Positions 51,871 to 62,138 of a stretch of 64,000 bases of DNA are shown piece by piece. The stretch spans positions 9,383,357 to 9,447,356 of the forward strand of contig CM058236.1 in assembly GCA_030180135.1 (NCBI GenBank), in the 5' to 3' direction. The position numbers and the translations under genes were made by a program. Below the pieces are notes generated by a model, which was given only the letters and a program-made list of their open reading frames with translations, had not been told where the DNA came from and did no database searches. The stretch's first letter is position 1. Every line of letters begins with the position of its first letter. Origin of the DNA: Orychophragmus violaceus. Taxonomy: Eukaryota > Streptophyta > Magnoliopsida > Brassicales > Brassicaceae.

Positions 51871-51890
51871 GTACCCGAGCTCTTCGGGAA

Positions 51891-53361
51891 AGCATGCAGA
51901 GAGCAGAATCACACCCCCGTCAGCCATAAGACCTCGATCATCGACCCCCGTGACAGGGGGAGCAGTTTGGCCCTCACCGGCATTAACAGGTGGTAGAGTG
52001 GCAAAGTTCGGCTCCGAGATGCGCAAAAGAGCGGTTAGCCAAGTAGTCACAAGAACCACGTTGTCACTGCAAGTTCTCGCCGGTCCTCCTCTTCGTATGA
52101 AACGGCGGTATAAGGATACTTAGGGCCGGAGAGTTGGCGTATTCACTTGAGTCAGAAAGGTTCACAACGAGAGCTGCTAAACATCACAAATCAAAATCAG
52201 CCTGCTGATATGACCGAAACCACAAGCAATTATGCATCGATACAACATATCTTTACCACGACGAGACTGCCTTGCACGACCTGTATTCGGGCGTCTCTTT
52301 CGGGGCGGGGATGGACAGGCATGAGGGCCAAAGAGCTGAACTTCCGGGATCAGAATCCAAAAATCCTGACGGACTCGGGAGAGCATGTACGAGCTCCAAC
52401 TAACCTTTACTTCTAGGTGAGCTACTAGCAGAGTTAACATATTCTCAAACAATGGGGGCTCTGGGATCACAACTACTAAATCAAGAACCCTACAAAAATA
52501 AAAAGGGGGAAACACGTGACACCAATGTGCGAGCCTACCGGCGCTAGTTTTCAAGACAATGGAAATCATCTCGAAGGGGAAATCCTCAAACGTGGAAAGA
52601 TAAACAGGGAAAACAAAGTATCTACTGTGCCAGCCAGAGTCTCTTCACATCAAATCCATCAACACCTTCTGCCCCGGACGGGGCACAACATAGAAGGTCC
52701 CAGCCTGACGATCATTGCTTTTACTTACGATCAAGTAACAGAGCTACCTAATCGTGAGATCGTGAGCGGACTCTAAATCCCTAACTCTCAGCTCGTTCAC
52801 CTGCTGTGCTTTATTCAGACACATCTTCGGGAACGCAATTTGAAGCCAGTAGAAATTTTGGGATCGGGAAAGTAAGACCGCACGTGTAAAAAAAAGGCAG
52901 ATACGTGCAGCACTAGCCCTCGCGTGCTGTCCTCGGGTTCTCCCAGTTATGAGGGACATCAATTTCGACTTCCGCGCCGAGTCCATGCTCAGCTCATAGC
53001 TGCTGCAGGTCGTCTCTCATCACGACCGAGGGTTCATTACGGCCGAACTGCAGTCTGATCTCTGGGAAGAGAGCTCTAGAGTTGTCTCCGTGTTCTTGAG
53101 CAATGTTAAGAAATCTTTCGCTTTTCATTTAGAATAAAAAATGCAATATCGAAAACAAAAAGCAAGGTCTCTTCTTTTGGATTTCTCCTTAAAACCCTAT
53201 AAATTGCTTTGAGATCTCTTACGAAGATCGGCTAATAGTTGAAAGAAAGAGAGAAAGAGCAGTTAAAGAAAAAAGAAATTTAACTTGATGACATCACTGA
53301 ACCGAAGCATATATAGTTTTAGGCCCAAAAGGCCTGCCAATAATACTCCAAACTCCAACAA
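51891..53361. other. Unassigned, probably retroelement-derived region
   Basis: Open frames on both strands (for example minus 52177-52569 and minus 51862-52059) show no motif I recognise. A minus-strand proline-rich stretch, ATLPPVNAGEGQTAPPV, is reminiscent of retroelement Gag leaders but too short to call. The right edge reads CCAAACTCCAACA (53349-53361); an LTR would end like this on the plus strand or start TGTTGGAG on the minus strand. A TATA-like CCTATAAATTGC lies near 53200 on the plus strand. Confidence 0.35.
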
Positions 53362-53570
53362 ATGATGTTTTTATTTAGTGTCAAACCCATTCAAAATAAA
53401 ATTTGGTGTTACGGAGCAAATCAAACCAAAAATTAATCTCTTTTTTGGATCATATATTTTCTCACAACCGAAAACATGAAAGAGCCAAACGATTCAAAAC
53501 GTAAATATCGCACAAACAGGATCATGAGGTTGTGATGGAATAATCAGAGCAAAGCCTGGTTTAAAAAATT
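53362..53570. other. Spacer between H-related sequence and K
   Basis: 209 bp of AT-rich DNA without recognisable feature. Confidence 0.5.
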
Positions 53571-55291
53571 TGTAACATACCCAAATTACCAATCCAAAAA
53601 AAATTAAGAAAAGAAGGAAAAGCCTAGCCCAAAAGACCGAAAGCCCTATTTCCTTTTCTAAAACCCTAGGGATTTCCTCTCTTTCTCCTATAAATACTAG
53701 AGCCACCCCATTCCGATCCACCATTCTAAATTCTTTTCTGGTGAAGCCATGTCGAGATCCCGAGCTATTCGAAGCCCTAGCAAGCCATCTCCACGTTTTT
53801 CTCCTCCCACTCTCATCAGGTAACTCCCGGAATCCCAGATCTAGGCTTTTCAAACTGAAAACATTTTATTTTTATGATATCTTTAAAAATACCATGAACC
53901 CCAAGAAGCCGAGTCCACCATCGTGACCAGCTCGATGAGACGAAGCCGGAGCCACCCGCCGTTCGCCGAGACGACGCTGCACAAGCCCCCACGCGCCGAA
54001 GAGGAGTCGGGCGCGTGAGATCCACGCGCGGCCGGATCGTCACGAGCCGGGAGCCACGTGCCGGAGCCGCCATCACGCGCTTCCGTCTCCCGCCATCACG
54101 CGCTGCCGTCCCCCGCCGACCAGAGCCGCCGTCCTCAGCCGGAGATCCGCCGGAGCGCCTCCATTGACCGCCGCCGTCGCCGCCGTTAACCGTTAACCGA
54201 TTGGTCTAGTTTAGCCGGTTTGGTTCAGTCCAATTGCAATTCTCGGTTTAATTCAATTCCATTTTGGTTTAGTTGGTTAGGATTGGTTTAGGATTTGGGC
54301 CTGGTTCATTCTGGGTTTGGGTCTGGGTCTGGGTTGACCGGGTCAACCGGTTGACTTTGACCTGACCGTTGACTTTCAGTCAAACCAACTTCGATTGACC
54401 ATAACTAGACCGTCCTAAGTCCGATTCGAATGAAACAAAAGCCTAATAACCTTCTTTATCCATTATCTTTCCAGATTTGATGTCCGTTCGGGCTCATGAA
54501 ACTTCCAAATTATGCTTTTGACCTTCTTTGGCCAAGGTGAGAACCGGATGTGATCTCCCTTGCTCTATCTCAATTCCGGACGATAGTCCTTTGTTAATAC
54601 TGTCTTTCCTAGGGTAGCGTAGGGATAGTTGAGTACTCGATGTGATTGATTGTGGAACGTAGAATGCTAGGATATCACTTAAACCGAAAACGTTGATTGT
54701 GCCGGAAGGATATGTTTGAATTAGAAATGTGGTATGGCCCCCGAAAGGGTGTTGGGTGTAGGGAGCGTATAATGAGGCTGGGTACGCGTTCCTTTGTATC
54801 GTAGAGTGGGGGTTTGGGCAAGCCCCCCACCATTCGTTGAGTTCTGGGGCTAAAGGCGTGCCCTGGGGCTGAGTTGTTTGAGCTTCGGGCTGTAGGAGTG
54901 GAGAGTGTGAGGGATTTGGGGCCTCATAAGCACGATCTGGACATAGAATTGTGTGGTGAAGACTTCGGGCGTGTTTGCAAGGTGATATTAGCTTAGGACT
55001 TGTGATTCGTAATTGTGTGGCGTAAGCCGGGATTGCGGGTTCCTTAAAACCGCCCTAGCTTGGTAATTGTGTTTGAAACTACTCAGTCCTCTTTCCCTTT
55101 CCTTGTGCCCGTTTTTCTTTCAGGTCCAGATGCGGGATTGATCGATCGTGTGGCGTCATTGGTGGATTTGAATACGAAGGAAGCGCCGGGTTCCTGGGAC
55201 CAGTTGCGAAGGCCTCCCGGTTGAACCGAAATGGGTTCAACGGGCGCTCTAATGTCGCGTCTCTCCGGTTAGCTGGGAGACGAGTGTTACA
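53571..55291 (+). repeat. K 5' LTR
   Basis: 1721 bp, from TGTAACATACCC to CGAGTGTTACA, with 6-bp inverted ends. A promoter TATAAATA is at 53689-53696, preceded by AAAACCCTAGGG. CTCATCAG|GTAACT at 53820 is a plausible splice donor. 53930-54190 is GC-rich (CGCC/GCCG words). The LTR is followed by ATTTGGTATCAGAGCC (55292-55307), the tRNA-Met-type primer site. Confidence 0.85.
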
Positions 55292-55503
55292 ATTTGGTAT
55301 CAGAGCCTATGTTAAGATCTCCTCGTGCCATCATGGGAGATCGGCTTTCGTTGTTTACCCAAAAAACCGAGTTTTCAAAATTTTCAAAAGTTTTTGCGAA
55401 ATTTTTTATAAAAAGGGTTACTTTGCGAAAGGACTTTTCAAACACCAATATATATCATTGATTATCTCCTATTGTGACCTTACTTACTATCGTCTTATGC
55501 AGG

Positions 55504-55735
55504 ATGTCGTATGATTCTAGCTCTGATTCTGGGTCCGAGTACGCCCCCAGTCCTGTCAGTGTTCTGCGCGCCCGTGCCTTGACCAGGAGGAGTGTTCCGC
55601 CACGCAGCAGTCAGAGGAGACGCCTCACAATAGGGACGCCAGCCGTGACCCCAGGCGCCGTTCCGCCACCCACCTTGTACCCCGTAGGTAGACCAGTGCT
55701 TCCATTAGTGACAGTTGAGTCAGTTTCAAGACCAG
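55504..55735 (+). CDS. gag: K Gag, N-terminal part (interrupted by J)
   Basis: ATG 55504 follows TTATGCAG|G, a plausible splice acceptor. The frame reads MSYDSSSDSGSEYAPSPVSV and then Arg/Pro-rich sequence up to VESVSRPV, where J begins. Low-complexity Ser/Pro/Arg-rich N-termini are usual for chromovirus Gag. The five bases ACCAG (55731-55735) should be J's target-site copy. Confidence 0.6.
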
Positions 55736-56939
55736 TGATAGGGTCTAAGTTTTAATCCTATTCTACTGCAAGTGCACAGTTAAGTGATTGTAGTATATAG
55801 GGTATCGAATCCACAGAGACTCTGGTCTCGATAGAATAAGAACCGTAGAGATTAATACTAAGAAGAAAGCAGATGTGAAGTAAATTAAAAGCAAGGCAAG
55901 AAAATAAATCAGTAGCAAGATTGTTGTGAAAGCAGTTAACTAAAAGCGCTAAGTCTAGGGAATTCTCAAGAAATCAGACAAGCAGACAAGTTAATCAGTC
56001 AGGATCTAATTAAACACAGTTCTAGAACTCAAATCACGGAATTAGAATTAACCAAATCTCTTTGCGAAAATTTTCTAAGTCTAAGTGCAGTAATCCAAAT
56101 CTCTTTGCAATTACTAACATATTAAACCAGCATTAATTTCAAGTTCGATATGTTCACAATTAAACTAAGCCAAATCTCTTTGCGAATAATTTAATTGCTC
56201 AACCTAAATAGTTCAGATTATAAACCACACTCTCGTGTCGTATTTAGCAACCTAAGATCTAGATTCTAATTGATCAGGTTAGAACTAGCATTAAGCACAA
56301 TTTAGATCGAAGAACATTCTATTCATGTGAATCCTTAACTGAATTAAACAAGTCTAGCAAGTCATCAAATCCTTAATGAGAAACCCTAAACCTAGCTATG
56401 AATCTACTCAGACATGATTAATGAAACAAAAATCATAGAATTAATAGATTGCATATAAGAAATTAAATAGATAAAGGGGTTCGAAATCTTCTCCAAAATA
56501 GATGAAGTACAGGAATAGATCAGCCCCAAAAGCTCTAAAAATCTCTTAGCTCTAAGTATGAAAGCGTATATAAAATAAACACCAAAATCCTAATTATATA
56601 GGCATAATCTCGGCTGGGGCTTCTTCGTAAATACTGGAAACTTCTGGGCCAAAGTGCAAAGTCTTGATAACTTCATTAAACCGCCGCGTTCGGCCCATCT
56701 CGCTAGTGTGTCGATCGACACCAAAGGTGTGTCGATCGATGCATGATCATCAAATCGGACAGTGAGTTTAAACTCTCGGCCAAAACACTCCAAAAGTCCC
56801 AAAATGCTCCAATATCTCCAATTCCGCTCCAAACCTGATTATACCTGTAAAAGACTCTAAAAGAACACAAAAGAACACTAAAACACAATTATATCATGGC
56901 ATAAAACCGGTAAAAACCATGATATATCAACTCCCCCAC
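55736..56939 (-). repeat. J 3' LTR
   Basis: 1204 bp; plus-strand edges TGATAGGGTCTAAG and ACCATGATATATCA. Motif cores at 56712 and 56733 (21 bp apart; GTGTCGATCGACAC and GTGTCGATCGATGC). The minus-strand polypurine tract AAGTGTGGGGGAGT is at 56940-56953. Confidence 0.92.
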
Positions 56940-58348
56940 ACTTAGCCTTTGCTTGCCCTCAAGCAAAACAGAGAACTAGAATGTAGTGAAGAGGTTTGAA
57001 AACTCTTCAGAAACGCTTTTCATCCTAGAAGCAGCAACACTCAGATTCCCCTTAGTAACCCACATGAAAGAATCAACCTGCAGACATCAAGACCAACATA
57101 TACTTCCCCCACACTTAGCAACTGTCCTAAGTAAACTCCACAATCACATTCAAGCATTCAAATTCTCCCTACTGACTTCTGCAAGTATTTAAGTGCGGTC
57201 TCACCTAAGGAGTATCGATCAAAGGCACATGGACTCTTTCCTTATCAGCTCTAGACCACCATACTATCTTTCTCTAGTCCCTTTCTTCTCTTTTCCCTTC
57301 TTTAGCATTCTGATTTTTCTCCATTGGGTATCATTTTATTTTTTTTATCAGTGCTCTTCCCGTTAAGGGGTGTACCTTGGACACATTCCATGGATGCATA
57401 GGATATGAGAGTTTTAGCTACCACTCCCATGACCATTTCGGAGTTACTAACTCATCCTCAGTTTATTATCTTTTTTTTTTATTTTATGGAAGGGGAGAAG
57501 GGAACTAAATAGGACAGGTTTACAGGCTGTGTCAGAACTAACAAGGGAATCCGACACAAAGTATACCAGGCCCTTAGGTGAGAAATCTAAGTCAGTATTA
57601 AGGTGAAGTCAGTAAAGGATCCTCTGATACCTGAAGTGATGTGGGTGTTCTCAGTAGGTTGATCCATGTCTGGGTTTTCTAATAGTCAGAGATAATCTGC
57701 AGCTTCATCCCAATGGTTACTTAAGTTCCTGCAAGTGCTGCTAATCTTCTCAAAAAATCATTGTTTCCTACTTAAAAGTTTTGACTCAAGAAAACAAATT
57801 TTTGAAAATTTTAACTGACTCTAAGAAAACAAAAGAAAGAAGTTAGTAGAACCTCCCCCACACTTAAGACACACTGTCCCCAGTAGTGTCAAGCGAAGGA
57901 TTGGCAAAAAGAAATAAAAATTTGTTTAAGGAATGGTTAAGTTCTGTCGGGTTTTACCTCTGTCCCTCAGGCATCGATCGTTTCACTAGGTGCATCGACC
58001 GTTGCTAGGCGATTTTTCGGGTATGGTCGATCGTTGGTCAGGACTGCAACGATCGCTGCAGTGCGATTTCGATCGTGTTGTGACGATCGACACAATAGTG
58101 TGTCGATCGACGCACTGCGTCTGTCGGATCAGTCAGCAAGTTAGCAGGTTAGTCCGTTGGTTTTCATCAATTTCGAATCCTGCAAGCTGAAAACACTAGA
58201 AACATAGTAAAATCAAAGCAATAGATGTATCTAATCAAGTACAACCATCCAAACATAGTAGAGTACTAAAAATCAAAAGAAAATAGTGCAAGAAAAAGAG
58301 AAAGAAAATCAGAGTACAGAACCGAATGTCTAGAGATGGAGGCTACTC
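56940..58348 (-). other. J 3' noncoding region with CGATCG array
   Basis: Equivalent to A 20940-22154 and B 34850-35932. Purine tracts AAGTGTGGGGGA(A/G)(G/T) occur at 56940-56953, about 57102-57116 and 57854-57867. The block 'cattttatttttttttatcagtg' (about 57332-57353) is the complement of the one in A and B. Motif cores lie at 57975, 57996, 58028, 58050, 58070, 58084 and 58104. Confidence 0.78.
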
Positions 58349-59866
58349 TCACTCGCTATCATCAATCCCACCATAGCGCTCAGTGTCACTGACGTCCGTA
58401 GGAGAACGCTGTCTGCGTCGTGAAGCAGGGACGGGCTGATGAACTGGTGGCTGTCTCCTGCAAGTGCAGCCACGCATCCACTCCCAAATGGTCCTCTAGA
58501 TCCCATCATTACGCTCTCTCCACTCAGCCTTAAACATATCACCGTAGGGTACTGTGATCTCAAGATAAGGGCCAATATCAACCGGGGCAGCAGCAGGCGC
58601 ATGCGTAGGGGCATGAGCAGCAGAAGATGAAGCTCGTGTGGAAGCTCGTGTGGAAGGCTCTCCCAGCGTATGAGCCATAGAAGGGACTCCACGCTGCTCA
58701 GTCTCAGGAGGCTGGAATCTCAAGTCCTCCAGTGTATCAATATGTGTCAACGCAGGAGCAGGAAGCTCTATACCACACTTCCCAGAAGTCGGATCGTGGT
58801 AAACCCAAATGCGCCCCTCCTTAAGCCAGAGAGCGTTCTGCAAGTGGCTGAAATCTAGGAACTCCTTGGCTGTATCACACTCTGTGCCCTGTAGAGGAAT
58901 CCCGCAGTGCATGAAGATGGGAGTAAGCAGGCTCCCCACTGTCTCAGTACGGACTCCATCAAATGGCTTCAGCTGCAGATCACATAAATGCTGAGTGAAA
59001 ACAGCTCCCAAGTTGAGACCCTTAGTAGGATCTCTCACGCCAGAATCCTCAAACTGATCCCGCAGTCCGATGAACAACATCTCCATCTCATACTTGCCCA
59101 TCTTGTTGGCCTCAAACTTGCACAACAAGCTCCAACACAAGATACGCGAGACATATCGAAGCACAAGAAGTCTCAACTGCACCACCGGTGTAGTCCGTGA
59201 GTTGTAACGACCACTGCCGATACACTCCCAAAACGATCGCGCCTCCTCTGGATCCCACTCAAGTGGCATGCCAATGCGCCTCGGCTCAGTGCTAAAACCG
59301 TAGATCCTGCAGATATCTAGTAAAGGAATCCGATACCTGACTCCCCAACTCATGAAGGTAAATATACCTCCTGTAGCGCTCCTGCTGTCTGGAGACGGGT
59401 AAACCACTCTGCAAGTGGCTAGCAACTGTCTGAACAGCTCTGGATATAGATCATAAGGACGCATAGGCATTGTCCCTAGACCAATGCCCTTGCACACTGC
59501 AAGTACATGCTCATCAATCCCCAGACTCTTGCAGGTAGAGTAGTCTGCAAACTTCGTTGGCTTGATCGTTATCCCGCACCAACCACTGTATAGCAGCGAG
59601 TCATACTCATCCCACTGGTTAAGCAGTGGTCTCTCTGTAAAATCGGCAGACTTGAGGAACTCAGGAAGGTTCTGTGGCCACTGTCTGGCTGTCGGGATCG
59701 GTGTCGCGTCTGCTCGGGGCCAAGGCAATGCTACTGCCGGACCAACTCTCACATATGGCTCAGGTGGCTGAGAGTCTCTATGAAACCACTCTGGTGGTGG
59801 AATGTACTGTCGTGTGGCTGTGGATGCTGCTGCTTGTTTCTTGCGGGGTTGTCTGCGAGATGCCAT
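58349..59866 (-). CDS. J ATHILA ORF protein (one in-frame stop near the C-terminus)
   Basis: I take the start as MASRRQPRKKQAAA at 59866 (the frame is open five codons further up). The frame runs 457 codons to TAG 58496-58498, then continues in the same frame as RTIWEWMRGCTCRRQPPVHQ to TGA at 58349-58351; the TAG looks like a nonsense mutation. Recognisable stretches are TKFADYSTCKSLGIDEHVLA, GIGLGTMPMRPYDLYPELF, FMSWGVRYRIPLLDICRIYG and RYVSRILCWSLLCKFEANKM, which match the Pfam ATHILA ORF-1 family as I recall it. Function is unknown; it was once called env-like but I see no signal peptide or transmembrane segment. It is downstream of the deleted pol. Confidence 0.82.
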
Positions 59867-60791
59867 CTGCATAAGAAACAAAATTCAAATAATATAAGTC
59901 TCGACAAAACTCTGTGAAATCGCGAGGCAACGACCGTTGCATCTAAGGCATCGATCGTTGCAAGGCGATTTCATTTTATCGAACATTTCCCCAAAATCGC
60001 AAAGCAACGACCGTTGCACAAGTGCAACGACCGTTGCAAGGCGATTTTGGCCGCAAACAATCAACGAAATTCTTCCAAATTTGTGCCACATTATTGCAAA
60101 TCAGCCTAGAATCATAACCCATCACCCTAAATTCGGTCTAATTACGCATGCAAGCATCAATTTCAATCCAAAAATCTCAAACCCTAAAACCCTAAAGTTG
60201 AATCCGAAAATCGAAAAATAGAGGTACATTACCTTGGATTCTTGAGATATGAGCTATAGAAACGGATTTAGAGTGTAAAATCGAAAGTATTAGCGATTGA
60301 ATCGAAGAAAATGATGAAGAATTGCGATTTTTTTTTGGGTGTGGAGTTCTCGGTGTATGGACGGTGGAAATGAGGAAGAAAAGAGAAGAGAAGGGTTTAA
60401 GGCAACTTACCTCGGTCGTGGGTGCAACGATCGTTGCTTAGGGGCAACGACCGATGCTGGTCAAATCGAAATCGATTTCCGTTTTAGCGCATACCTTAAT
60501 TTTGCAATTGAACCAATTGCAACGACCGTTGCATATGAGCAACGATCGTCACAATGCGATTACCCCTCTTCGTCAAATCTCCTTGCAACGACCGGTGCAC
60601 AAGTGCATCGATCGTCACACATCTCCATACTCGAGTTCTGCATCTGAAACTTAGCAAAAACAAAAACGAAAACGTGAAATCCTAAGAAAAACACCAAAAA
60701 TAAGAAAGAAAAACAACTAAACCTAACAGTGGGTTGCCTCCCACTCAGCGCTTGTTTAAGGTCATTAACTTGACCGGACGAACAAGATCTT
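59867..60791 (-). other. J interval between protease and ATHILA ORF: pol deletion and motif pairs
   Basis: On the minus strand, just after the protease frame ends, GCGCTGAGTGGGAGGCAACC with CCACTG (about 60729-60753) appears; in A and B this block lies just after the integrase stop. RT, RNase H and integrase have therefore been removed between the two. Motif core pairs: 60589/60609, 60523/60543, 60428/60448, 60008/60028, 59931/59952 (20-21 bp). Confidence 0.8.
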
Positions 60792-61604
60792 TCAGGCACC
60801 ACGAGATCTTGACAGAGACTTTTTTTGTCTCTGTTCAAGTCTCCTTATCCAAGGTGGCGAGTAGGCTGTTGTAGAATGCTCATGTCCAAGAAAAGAAGGA
60901 GTAAAATGTGCTCCAGGATCCAAAACCGTAGTGTGACTTGACTGCTCATCAGCTTCATCCATAATGGTGAAGGTCTGCCCATCTATCAGTGGCTTGCGCA
61001 GCTTGTCCATCTCAAAATGCAGCGGCTCATCTCCCAGGTGGAGGTCTATTAGACTGTGTCTAACATCTATCACTGCTCCTGCTGTAGCCAGGAATGGTCT
61101 TCCAAGTAGCAACGCTTCATCCGGATCACAATCATATTTCAGCACCAAGAAGTCTGTTGGAACTAAATAGTTTCCAACTCTCACCGGGACGTCCTCAAGG
61201 AGTCCTTCCGGAACTCGTATAGACTGATCAGCTAGGACAAGAGAGGTCCTAGTAGGAGTAAAATCCAGCATACCCAGCTTCTCTGCCACAAAGTAAGGCA
61301 TAAGACTTCCAGCGGCTCCCAGATCACAAAGAGAGCGCCTAAAACTATCCTCAAAGATAGAACAACTTAGCACAAAAATCCCAGGATCAGGCAGCTTCTT
61401 GGGAACCTTTGTTAACAGAAAATCACTTATCTGTTGAGGGACTATAATCACCCAATCTTTCAGCTCTTCATCCAAAGGCAACATCTTGTTCAAATACCTC
61501 TGCACACATGGGTGATAAGGTGGATCATCAGATGATGGAATTTCTTCCAACTCTTCACCAATCTCCTCTAGCTTCTTAAGCTCTTCAATCTCCTGCTTAA
61601 TCAC
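60792..61604 (-). CDS. J aspartic protease region
   Basis: Frame MIKQEIEELKKLEEIGEELE, then CVQRYLNKMLPLDEELKDWV; active site SLCDLGAAGSLMPYFVAEKL (DLGA), then TRTSLVLADQSIRVPEGLLE and LLLGRPFLATAGAVIDVRHS. Catalytic residues are intact. After PLIDGQTFTIMDEADEQSS the sequence no longer matches A or B, and the frame ends after LSRSRGA. In other copies this would lead into RT. The upstream linker frame (61623-62105) is separated by a TAA. Confidence 0.8.
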   Translation of the reverse strand: MIKQEIEELKKLEEIGEELEEIPSSDDPPYHPCVQRYLNKMLPLDEELKDWVIIVPQQISDFLLTKVPKKLPDPGIFVLSCSIFEDSFRRSLCDLGAAGSLMPYFVAEKLGMLDFTPTRTSLVLADQSIRVPEGLLEDVPVRVGNYLVPTDFLVLKYDCDPDEALLLGRPFLATAGAVIDVRHSLIDLHLGDEPLHFEMDKLRKPLIDGQTFTIMDEADEQSSHTTVLDPGAHFTPSFLGHEHSTTAYSPPWIRRLEQRQKKSLSRSRGA

Positions 61605-61622
61605 TTCAGATACTGAGGGATA

Positions 61623-62138
61623 TTATCTAATTAATTGTCCATAAATCTCCTCCTGAGTAATCTCAGACACTCCAGGGAACAAGCGATTAAGCTCCAAATC
61701 TGCATCAATACTGTCAACATCCGGCGAGTCTGTCTGTTCACGACCTGCATCGATCGACACTAGGGGTGTGTCGATCGATGCAACACTGTTTTCAACCGAG
61801 AGATTTTCTCCAAAATCCAAAAATTCAACCTCTTCCACTAACTCAGCTGTGCTTAGCTCAAATCCTTCACCTAGGTGAGATCCATCATCAATGTACACAG
61901 ACCAGGCCATAATACGAGTGTCTGCTACTCCTTTTCCCTTCATAGAACTGGAAATCTGATTCACCTGAGTATCCAACTGCTTCATATGAGTGTTCATAGA
62001 CTCAATCTTTCCGTTGAGATCCTCATAGACATCATCCAGCTTCTTATTATTGTCCACAGAAATCTTGGTCTGACTCTCCAGCAGCTGTTCCATCATTGTC
62101 TCCATCTTACTCTCATGAGCAGTGGCTGCAGGAGGAGT
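61623..62138 (-). pseudogene. J Gag-protease linker (reading past the gag stop)
   Basis: Continues gag in frame after its TAG: TPPAATAHESKMETMMEQLL, then ISVDNNKKLDDVYEDLNGK, as in A's gag tail. It carries the motif pair with cores 61751/61772, which together form an inverted repeat (TGCATCGATCGACAC and GTGTCGATCGATGCA around a short loop) and encode SIDTPLVSIDA. It ends at TAA near 61623. Confidence 0.75.

Larger units (their letters stand above)
48702..51890 (+). mobile_element. Element H: decayed Tat-like Ty3/gypsy element
   Basis: It begins TGTTGGTACCAAAACCC, possibly an LTR start, but less than 260 bp separate it from gag, so the LTR is truncated or lost. Gag, a zinc knuckle, protease and RT pieces follow in order on the plus strand, all broken. 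RT stops abruptly after NAGATYQ-like sequence near 51870. No RNase H, integrase or 3' LTR can be assigned. Confidence 0.7.
53571..55735 (+). mobile_element. Element K: chromovirus-type Ty3/gypsy, 5' end only
   Basis: A complete 5' LTR, a Met primer site and the start of a gag frame are visible before J interrupts at 55736. The long LTR with TGTAAC/GTTACA ends and TTTGGTATCAGAGCC primer site suit Tekay/Del-type chromoviruses, but no pol is in the window to confirm it. The continuation would lie right of the window, beyond J. Confidence 0.75.

Noticed and set aside
51862..52569. Minus-strand ORFs right of H, considered as an antisense ORF like those of some Tat-type elements.
   Set aside because: No integrase precedes them and no motif supports the idea; left unassigned.
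53494..53853. 119-codon minus ORF across K's LTR promoter.
   Set aside because: Lies in LTR sequence with a plus-strand TATA and splice donor; no domain.
58330..58692. 120-codon minus ORF overlapping the ATHILA ORF end.
   Set aside because: Out of frame with the ATHILA ORF and without recognisable motif; the in-frame continuation past TAG is the better model.
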